DNA of 6,260 nucleotides. Origin: Candidatus Methanocomedens sp. (lineage in GTDB: Archaea > Halobacteriota > Methanosarcinia > Methanosarcinales > Methanocomedenaceae). Made by a program: the position numbers and the translations under genes. Position 1 is the stretch's first letter, and every line of letters starts with the position of its first letter. Below are positions 1-4,825 of this stretch, piece by piece. The stretch covers positions 1 to 6,260 of the forward strand of contig PYCK01000194.1 of the NCBI GenBank assembly GCA_009649835.1, read 5' to 3'. The notes beneath the pieces are model-generated. The model saw only the letters and a list, made by a program, of their open reading frames with translations, was not told the DNA's origin and did not search any database.

Positions 1-85
1 ATGCTGTTTAATCCCGCAAATAGAAAAGTGTTGAATATTGAATATACAATATAGATGCCACAAGGAATTTTTAACTATTATCGAT

Positions 86-99
86 ACAGATAAATCTGT
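86..99. promoter_or_regulatory. Perfect 14-bp palindrome upstream of nadC
   Basis: The sequence ACAGAT-AA-ATCTGT is a perfect inverted repeat with 6-bp arms. It lies about 32 bases before the nadC start. A second, outer pair, TTAAC (71-75) and GTTAA (98-102), partly overlaps it. Its position fits an operator for a dimeric regulator or a small hairpin in the nadC leader. I do not recognise it as the site of a known archaeal regulator. No gene is supported in 1-130. A short open frame ending at the TAG at 52-54 could be the tail of an upstream gene cut by the window edge, but nothing identifies it. Confidence 0.35.
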
Positions 100-117
100 T
101 AAATTCAAATAAGCAAT

Positions 118-122
118 AGGTG
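118..122 (+). promoter_or_regulatory. Ribosome-binding site of nadC
   Basis: AGGTG matches part of the archaeal Shine-Dalgarno sequence AGGAGGTG. It sits 8 bases before the TTG at 131. This decides the nadC start, because no ATG or GTG stands closer to the conserved N-terminus. Confidence 0.6.
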
Positions 123-130
123 TTTAGAGA

Positions 131-943
131 TTGCTGATAACTGAACTGGAGCGATTCATCCGGGAAGATATAGGTGACGATGACACTTCATGTTCCATCG
201 TACCTGATGAATGGGTACATGCAAGTATAATCACCAAAGAGAACGGAGTACTGGCAGGGCTGGAAGAAGCCATCCAGGTATTTGATTATTTCGCACTGGA
301 AACCCATTCCGATTTAAATGACGGGGATACAATAACATCCGGTGATGTGGTCTGCAACATATGGGGTCGTGCCGGTGACATGCTGCGCTCAGAGAGGCTG
401 GCTCTCAACTTCATGTGCCGGATGAGCGGAATAGCTACATTAACAGCCCGGTGCGTGGCAGATGCAGGCAGTGTAAGAGTAGCATGTACCAGGAAGACCA
501 CACCTGGATTTCGTAAGTTCGAGAAAAAGGCAGTAAAGCTTGGCGGCGGAGATACCCACAGGTTCAATCTATCTGATGCGGTGATGATAAAGGATAACCA
601 CATAGCCATAATGGGTATTGAAAAAGCTGTTGAACGGGCAAGGGCCGAAGCCAGTTTTACCAAGAAGATCGAAGTTGAAGTATCGGATGTGGGAGAAATG
701 CTATCAGCAGCAAAGGCGGGCGCTGATATCATCATGTTCGATAATATGCAGCCTGGAGATATCAAGAAGTGCATAAAAGCACTTGAAGATGCGAAATTAC
801 GTTATGGCAAAATACTGGAAGCTTCGGGTGGTATTAAGCCAGATAATATAAGGGATTTCGCTTCAACAGGGGTGGATGTAATATCCACGGGTTCGCTCAT
901 CCATTCGGCCCGGTGGCTGGACATGAGTATGAAAATAATGTGA
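131..943 (+). CDS. nadC: Quinolinate phosphoribosyltransferase (nicotinate-nucleotide pyrophosphorylase, decarboxylating)
   Basis: NadC joins quinolinate to PRPP and releases CO2, giving nicotinate mononucleotide, the third step of de novo NAD synthesis in the cytoplasm. The 270-residue protein has the family's usual length and layout. An N-terminal alpha/beta domain (about 1-105) ends in ERLALNFM (88-95). A barrel domain follows, with TRKTTPGFR (120-128), GGGDTHR (138-144), the DAVMIKDNHI signature (149-158), EVEV (181-184), MFDN (202-205), EASGGI (230-235) and the phosphate-binding end GVDVISTGSLIHS (247-259). Translation starts at TTG, supported by AGGTG 8 bases upstream and by the family-typical opening LxTELERFIREDIG. 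Partners of the pathway (nadA, aspartate dehydrogenase or nadB) are not in the window but could lie just upstream. ModD, a homologue linked to molybdate transport, is an alternative; the absence of molybdate genes here and the close fit to archaeal NadC argue against it. Confidence 0.93.
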   Translation: MLITELERFIREDIGDDDTSCSIVPDEWVHASIITKENGVLAGLEEAIQVFDYFALETHSDLNDGDTITSGDVVCNIWGRAGDMLRSERLALNFMCRMSGIATLTARCVADAGSVRVACTRKTTPGFRKFEKKAVKLGGGDTHRFNLSDAVMIKDNHIAIMGIEKAVERARAEASFTKKIEVEVSDVGEMLSAAKAGADIIMFDNMQPGDIKKCIKALEDAKLRYGKILEASGGIKPDNIRDFASTGVDVISTGSLIHSARWLDMSMKIM

Positions 944-960
944 GACGCCCCTATTCTCTA

Positions 961-987
961 TTTTCCCTCTATTTTTTTGTTTTCTTT
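961..987 (+). terminator. T-rich terminator after nadC
   Basis: Between nadC and the next promoter the + strand is strongly pyrimidine-rich, with seven consecutive T at 972-978 and further T runs to 987. Archaeal transcription commonly ends at such T-tracts without a stem. It lies just before the next TATA box, so nadC and dus appear to be separate transcription units. Confidence 0.5.
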
Positions 988-996
988 ACCCGATTC

Positions 997-1007
997 TTAT
1001 ATATATT
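997..1007 (+). promoter_or_regulatory. Box A (TATA) promoter of dus
   Basis: TTATATATATT is an excellent archaeal box A. Its centre is about 26 bases before the ATG at 1028, so transcription should start at or next to the ATG, giving a leaderless or nearly leaderless mRNA. A longer reading of the gene from TTG at 977 would place this box inside the coding sequence. Confidence 0.65.
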
Positions 1008-1027
1008 CCGCTTTCATTGATGGATTC

Positions 1028-1975
1028 ATGCATATCGGCAGCCTGAAACTCCAAGGCAACATTCTACTCGCACCCATGGCAGATGTGACCAACCTGCCCT
1101 TCCGATTGCTCTGTAAAAAGTACGGTGCTGCACTTGTGTATACCGAGATGGTCGATGCCGATGGTGTGATATACCACAGCAGGAAGACCATTTCAAGGAT
1201 TACTTCTTGCAAGGATGAGCAGCCTCTTGGTATCCAGCTTTCAGGGTCGTCTGCCGAAGGGTTGAACCGGGCTGCCCGGCTCGTTGAAGCGCAGCACGGT
1301 CCTGACCTGATAGATATTAACTTTGGCTGCCCTGCCAGGCATATAGTCAAAAAGGGTTGCGGTGCGGCCCTGATGAATAATCCTCAATTGATGGCTGATA
1401 TTGTAGGGCAGGTCTTGGATGCTGTTAGTGTCCCGGTCACTGCCAAGCTAAGGGTATATGACAATGTTGACCGGACACTGGAGGTGGCACGGATGCTGGA
1501 AGATGCGGGTGCCAGTGCAATAACGCTACATTCCAGGACGCGGCACCAGAATTATGCACACAAGGCCGATTGGGATGTGATCGGGGCGGTCAAAAAAGAA
1601 TTGTCTATCCCTGTGATAGCCAATGGGGATATTGTTGATGAGGTGGCGGCACAGACCGTGCTTGAGCAAACACACTGTGATGGCATCATGATCGGACGGG
1701 CTGCTATTGGGAATCCGTATATATTCAGGCAAATAGGTCATTATCTTGAAACTGGAGAGTTTCTTATGTCCCGGGACGTCAATGAACAGTTGGATGATTT
1801 TTTTGAATATATGAAGCTGGCAGGGAAATATGACATGCTTGATTATGCAGACATTAAGCTCCATGCCAAGTGGTTCACCAGGGGAATGGAAGGTGGAAGG
1901 CTGTTGCGTACTAAAATAAATGCGGCCGGAGATATTGATGAAGTGATTGGGATTATGGGTGGGTTTATCTCTTAG
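1028..1975 (+). CDS. dus: tRNA-dihydrouridine synthase (archaeal Dus family)
   Basis: Dus enzymes use FMN and NAD(P)H to reduce uridines in the tRNA D-loop to dihydrouridine. From ATG 1028 the protein has 315 residues, normal for the family. It opens with the barrel motif LAPMADVTNLPFR (14-26), then DINFGCPARHIVKKGCGAAL (96-115) with the catalytic Cys101 in GCP. Next come the FMN-contacting TAKLR (138-142), LHSRTR (167-172), IANGDI (197-202) and the phosphate-binding MIGRAAIGNPYIF (221-233). The C-terminal part (about 240-315) is the helical tRNA-binding domain. The frame stays open to TTG 977, but the 17 extra residues precede the conserved start, have no homology-like features and contain the TATA box, so ATG 1028 is preferred. 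Which tRNA position it modifies cannot be told. It has its own promoter and terminator, so the link to neighbouring genes is probably incidental. Confidence 0.92.
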   Translation: MHIGSLKLQGNILLAPMADVTNLPFRLLCKKYGAALVYTEMVDADGVIYHSRKTISRITSCKDEQPLGIQLSGSSAEGLNRAARLVEAQHGPDLIDINFGCPARHIVKKGCGAALMNNPQLMADIVGQVLDAVSVPVTAKLRVYDNVDRTLEVARMLEDAGASAITLHSRTRHQNYAHKADWDVIGAVKKELSIPVIANGDIVDEVAAQTVLEQTHCDGIMIGRAAIGNPYIFRQIGHYLETGEFLMSRDVNEQLDDFFEYMKLAGKYDMLDYADIKLHAKWFTRGMEGGRLLRTKINAAGDIDEVIGIMGGFIS

Positions 1976-1996
1976 ATACAAGAGTGAGGATTTGCA

Positions 1997-2010
1997 TCTT
2001 TGATTTTTAT
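1997..2010 (+). terminator. T-rich terminator after dus
   Basis: A T-rich stretch (CTTTGATTTTTAT) begins about 20 bases after the dus stop codon, with five T at 2004-2008. It fits intrinsic archaeal termination at a T-tract. No stem precedes it. Confidence 0.35.
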
Positions 2011-2038
2011 CCCCTATGTCCAATCAGACAACATTATT

Positions 2039-2081
2039 TCCATTTTCAGGAAAGAAATAATCCATTACAGGAAAATCATAA
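2039..2081. repeat. Two direct repeats upstream of the cysteate synthase TATA box
   Basis: Copy one (2039-2060) and copy two (2061-2081) share the pattern TCCATT-(1 or 2 bases)-CAGGAAA followed by A-rich sequence ending ATAA. They abut with a 22-base period, about two helical turns, and the second copy runs into the box A. Part of copy one can also form a weak hairpin with bases 2033-2041. The placement suggests sites for an activator or repressor of the coenzyme M gene, but no known regulator motif is recognised. Confidence 0.4.
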
Positions 2082-2084
2082 ATA
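2077..2084 (+). promoter_or_regulatory. Box A (TATA) promoter of cysteate synthase gene
   Basis: CATAAATA is preceded by the purine-rich GGAAAA, which fits a TFB recognition element. Its centre is about 29 bases before the ATG at 2110, predicting a leader of only a few bases. No Shine-Dalgarno sequence precedes the ATG, which agrees with this. Confidence 0.5.
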
Positions 2085-2109
2085 GAAGTTTTTCCAGACG
2101 GTCAAATTA

Positions 2110-3402
2110 ATGCATTCCATCATACAACCATCATTACATCACAACGATAACAGATCATCAAATTTTACTATCGTATGTTCCGGATGCGGCACCGAATTAC
2201 CCGATGAAGCCCTTGCCTGCCCCTCAGACAACGGCCTGCCCCGTGCAATGTACTCATCCCGCCAGTTGCAGCTTCATGACCATCCTGGCATGGGGCGGTT
2301 CCGGGAATGGCTGCCAGTGAACGGCCCGATGGATACAAAAGCCGGGCCCATAACCTATAAGAGTACAGGCCTGGCCAGTGAACTGGGACTGACCAACCTG
2401 TATATCGGTTTTAACGGATACTGGCCCGAGATGGGAGCAAATATACTGACCTGCAGTTTCAAGGAACTGGAAGCTTATCCCACAATCCAGCGGATGCAGG
2501 AACTTGGCCACCGCAAGCTTGTGCTGGCATCGGCAGGCAACACGGCCCGGGCCTTTGCCCATGCGGCAGTGGGTTCCAATATCGAGATATATATAATAGT
2601 GCCAGGCAGCGGTATAGACCGTATGTGGATTCCTGAAGAACCCACTGAAAATATCCATCTTATCAGCATAGCAAAGACCTTCGATTACACAGATGCCATC
2701 AGGCTTGCGGACAGGATAGCCGGCCTGCCAGGAATGACCCCTGAAGGCGGTGCCCGGAATGTGGCACGCCGGGACGGTATGGGTACTGTGATGCTGGACG
2801 GTGTCGTTACCATGGGCAGGATACCGGACCATTATTTCCAGGCAATCGGCAGCGGAACCGGGGGAATTGCCGCATGGGAAGCATCCGTGAGGCTGCAGGC
2901 CGATGGCCGTTTCGGGAAACGCCTGTCAAAACTTCACCTTGCACAGAACCTGCCATTTGCGCCTATTTTTGATGCATGGCAGCATGGGTGCAGGGAGATA
3001 GATGAAGAAGTTAACGTGCAGAATGCAAAGCAGCAGATCAACCAGATGTATACGGACATCCTGTCCAACAGGAAACCACCATATTCGGTTCCAGGTGGTG
3101 TGTATGATGCCCTTTCGTCCTCCAACGGGCAAGTGTACGGCATTGACAATTCCCGGGCCAGGTCCTGCAAAAAAATATTCGAGGAGGCAGAGGATATTGA
3201 TATCATGGCACCCGCAGCCGTTGCGGTTGCCGCCCTTGTAGAAGCGGTGGAACTTGGCCGGGTTAAAGCGGATGATCATATCCTGTTGAATATCACAGGC
3301 GGCGGGGTTAAAAGGTTGAAAGAGGACTTTGACCTTTGCAAAATACAACCTGAATTGCATATAGATTCCCTTGATGTAGAGATCGAGGAAATACTGCTTT
3401 GA
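2110..3402 (+). CDS. Cysteate synthase (coenzyme M biosynthesis; threonine-synthase paralogue)
   Basis: This PLP enzyme converts O-phospho-L-serine and sulfite to L-cysteate and phosphate, the entry step of the Methanosarcinales-type coenzyme M route. The protein has 430 residues. A small cysteine-bearing N-terminal segment (CSGCG at 23-27, Cys37) resembles the threonine synthase N-terminus. The PLP core follows, with the lysine in TCSFKELEAYPT (K118), the substrate loop SAGNTARA (141-148) and the PLP-phosphate loop GSGTGGIAAWEA (247-258). Stretches such as SNLYIGFNGYWPE-like TNLYIGFNGYWPE (95-107), PEGGARNVARR (211-221) and PDHYFQA (239-245) match what I recall of the characterised Methanosarcina enzyme, and the lysine motif differs from the threonine synthase form TGSFKDR. 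The first 20 residues look poorly conserved, but no other start codon exists before the CxxC. ComDE, which acts two steps later in the same pathway, lies 96 bases downstream and strongly supports the call. Confidence 0.9.
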   Translation: MHSIIQPSLHHNDNRSSNFTIVCSGCGTELPDEALACPSDNGLPRAMYSSRQLQLHDHPGMGRFREWLPVNGPMDTKAGPITYKSTGLASELGLTNLYIGFNGYWPEMGANILTCSFKELEAYPTIQRMQELGHRKLVLASAGNTARAFAHAAVGSNIEIYIIVPGSGIDRMWIPEEPTENIHLISIAKTFDYTDAIRLADRIAGLPGMTPEGGARNVARRDGMGTVMLDGVVTMGRIPDHYFQAIGSGTGGIAAWEASVRLQADGRFGKRLSKLHLAQNLPFAPIFDAWQHGCREIDEEVNVQNAKQQINQMYTDILSNRKPPYSVPGGVYDALSSSNGQVYGIDNSRARSCKKIFEEAEDIDIMAPAAVAVAALVEAVELGRVKADDHILLNITGGGVKRLKEDFDLCKIQPELHIDSLDVEIEEILL

Positions 3403-3420
3403 TCAAGTGCCAATAAGAAC

Positions 3421-3445
3421 AAAATCCTCCCTTCGGTCGGATTTT
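3421..3445 (+). terminator. Hairpin with T-tail between cysteate synthase and comDE
   Basis: AAAATCC (3421-3427) pairs with GGATTTT (3439-3445) across an 11-base loop, and the stem ends in TTTTCTT. It lies 18 bases after the cysteate synthase stop codon and before a separate TATA box. It may end or weaken the upstream transcript, or protect its 3' end. Confidence 0.4.
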
Positions 3446-3475
3446 CTTGAGTACATCAAGTTATACATAATATAC
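3446..3475 (+). promoter_or_regulatory. comDE promoter: box A with adjacent small palindrome
   Basis: TTATACATAATATAC (3461-3475) offers overlapping box A matches centred 25 to 33 bases before the ATG at 3499, so the predicted leader is very short. Directly upstream, CTTGA-GTACA-TCAAG (3446-3460) is a perfect 5-bp inverted repeat occupying the place of the TFB recognition element, where a bound regulator would block initiation. A further TCAAG stands at 3403-3407. Confidence 0.45.
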
Positions 3476-3498
3476 TACCAGAAAAAGAGCTAAAAAAA

Positions 3499-4638
3499 AT
3501 GAATGGTCTCACTCCCGAAGAAAAAACAGTAACGATATTGAAAGACCAGGGTGTAGACCTGGTTGCCACTCTACCTTGTGACAGGATGAAAAAACTCCTC
3601 CCGCTTATTGACAATGAGTTCAATACACTGAAACTTACGCGTGAGGAAAATGGTGTTGGTATCTGTGCGGGTTATTACCTTGGCAACAAGCGCCCGGTCA
3701 TGGTCATCCAGAGTACCGGACTTGGTAATATGCTGAATGCCCTGTTGTCCCTGAATGTTACCTACCAGGTCCCCCTGCCGATCATCGCAAGCTGGCGGGG
3801 TGTCTACAATGAAAAGATCCCGGCACAGTTCCCGCTGGGACGGGCACTGCCTGATATTTTAAAGGCTTCTGATATTAATTATACTGTCATAAGGTCATCA
3901 GCCGAGATCGGGTTGCTCAATGGTGTTATCAAGGATGCTTTTACCAATAACCGCCCACATGTGGGCCTGGTCCTACCTTCGGTCTGGGAAAATTCCAAAT
4001 GTGCGCCGCCGCCTGAACCAAAGGAGACAGTATCCAGGACGTGCAGCCTGGAACTTACCACTAAAATCCACCCACCCACCATATCGCGGTACCAGGCAAT
4101 CAAATCACTGGTATCAGTACTGGATGATGAGATCGTAGTCTCAAATATCGGCATACCCAGCAAGGAACTGTACCATGCCGGCGACAGGCCCCTGAATTTC
4201 TACATGCTGGGTTCCATGGGGCTGGCATCTGCTATCGGGCTGGGACTGGCAATGGCACAGCACAGGCATGTGGTGGTGATCGACGGGGATGGCAGCCTGC
4301 TCATGAATCCCAATGTACTGACCCAGATCGCTGCGCTGCAGCCATCCAACCTGACCGTGGTGGCAATGAATAACGGAGCATACGGTTCCACTGGCAACCA
4401 GGAGACTCTGGCTTGCGAGTGCATCGACCTGGAACTAATGGCAAGGGGTCACGGGCTGCAGTACACTGTCAAGGCACATACAGGAGAAGAGCTTGTGGCT
4501 GCATATAACAAATTTAAGGACGAAACCGGGCCCGGACTTATAGATATGGTGGTCAGGCCGGTGAATGAGCCTGTGGGAGAAATTCCGTTTGGCCCTGTTG
4601 AGATCAAGGAAAGGTTCATGAGAGCTGTGCAGAGTTAG
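3499..4638 (+). CDS. comDE: Sulfopyruvate decarboxylase, fused alpha and beta subunits (ComDE)
   Basis: ComDE is a thiamine-diphosphate enzyme that decarboxylates 3-sulfopyruvate to sulfoacetaldehyde, the step before thiol introduction in coenzyme M synthesis. The 379-residue protein joins both halves that Methanocaldococcus makes as separate ComD and ComE. Residues 1-170 are the pyrimidine-binding alpha part, with TLPCDRM (24-30), the cofactor-activating Glu in LTREENGVG (46-54; most likely E50) and QSTGLGNMLNAL (71-82). Residues about 170-190 are a proline-rich linker. Residues 190-379 are the beta part, with LGSMGLASAIGLGLA (237-251) and the thiamine motif from GDG (263-265) to NN (291-292), a 30-residue span as expected. 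The fused form is the one known from Methanosarcina. The ATG follows an A-rich stretch without a Shine-Dalgarno sequence. Transcription could be from its own box A, by read-through from cysteate synthase, or both. The stop codon lies within a 10-base repeat flanking the following palindromic element. Confidence 0.94.
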   Translation: MNGLTPEEKTVTILKDQGVDLVATLPCDRMKKLLPLIDNEFNTLKLTREENGVGICAGYYLGNKRPVMVIQSTGLGNMLNALLSLNVTYQVPLPIIASWRGVYNEKIPAQFPLGRALPDILKASDINYTVIRSSAEIGLLNGVIKDAFTNNRPHVGLVLPSVWENSKCAPPPEPKETVSRTCSLELTTKIHPPTISRYQAIKSLVSVLDDEIVVSNIGIPSKELYHAGDRPLNFYMLGSMGLASAIGLGLAMAQHRHVVVIDGDGSLLMNPNVLTQIAALQPSNLTVVAMNNGAYGSTGNQETLACECIDLELMARGHGLQYTVKAHTGEELVAAYNKFKDETGPGLIDMVVRPVNEPVGEIPFGPVEIKERFMRAVQS

Positions 4639-4687
4639 GTGACTTTTAAATTTATTCTGGATAAATGAATCGTGGTAAAAAAGATTC

Positions 4688-4756
4688 ACCGCAGAGGACG
4701 CAAAGAGGCGCAGAGATGTGTTGTTTTCCTCTGCGTGCCACTGCGCTCTCTGCGGT
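4688..4756. repeat. CGCAGAG-type long inverted repeat (REP-like hairpin)
   Basis: Two 28-base arms (4688-4715 and 4729-4756) are separated by a 13-base T-rich loop. They match as inverted repeats at 21 of 28 positions, with two more G-U pairs possible in RNA. Both arms start from ACCGCAGAG on the outside and end with CGCAGAG next to the loop, and the CGCAGAG/CGCAAAG unit recurs about every ten bases. From memory, hairpins with this same word pattern are scattered through many environmental bacterial and archaeal genomes, so other copies in this genome are likely. The structure lies between convergent genes and could act as a two-way terminator or 3'-end stabiliser. Confidence 0.8.
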
Positions 4757-4781
4757 TTTCTGAATAGTCCCAGTAAATAAT

Positions 4782-4789
4782 AAAAAGTC
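4782..4789 (-). terminator. T-rich terminator of the ATPase gene
   Basis: Read on the minus strand, GACTTTTT lies about 36 bases beyond the ATPase stop codon and is followed by more AT-rich sequence. It may end that transcript. The same bases form one terminus of the proposed palindromic element. Confidence 0.3.
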
Positions 4790-4825
4790 TCAGAGTTAGG
4801 GAGCATAAATTATATAGAGCATAAC

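Larger units (their letters stand above)
4640..4790. mobile_element. Candidate miniature palindromic element (MITE-like) after comDE
   Basis: This 151-bp stretch is an imperfect palindrome overall. Its outer 21 bases (4640-4660, and the complement of 4770-4790) match at 15 positions, including GACTTTT and CTGG at equal spacing. Inside lies a GC-rich hairpin (4688-4756). The stretch is flanked by identical 10-base direct repeats, CAGAGTTAGG at 4630-4639 and 4791-4800, as a target duplication would leave. The left copy contains the comDE stop codon. It has no coding capacity, so it would depend on a transposase elsewhere. A caution is that the termini are AT-rich, and T-runs are also expected there as terminators of the two convergent genes, so part of the similarity may be chance. 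Confidence 0.45.

Noticed and set aside
1..54. Short open frame at the left edge as a partial upstream gene
   Set aside because: Only 17 codons are visible, without recognisable sequence, so it cannot be supported.
286..774. Minus-strand open frame of 162 codons within nadC
   Set aside because: It lies wholly opposite a gene with clear family motifs, and its translation shows no recognisable domain.
1526..2023. Minus-strand open frame of 165 codons overlapping the 3' part of dus
   Set aside because: It is antisense to conserved Dus motifs and has no identifiable domain or good start context.
2254..2832. Minus-strand open frame of 192 codons within the cysteate synthase gene
   Set aside because: It is antisense to a well-supported gene; its composition looks like a reverse-frame shadow, with many Cys and His and no motif.
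2110..3402. Reading this gene as an ordinary threonine synthase
   Set aside because: The lysine motif is TCSFKELEA rather than TGSFKDR-like, several stretches match cysteate synthase as I remember it, and comDE lies next to it.
4688..4756. CRISPR repeat or tRNA-like structure
   Set aside because: There is only one pair of inverted arms, no spacer array, and no cloverleaf or anticodon arrangement.
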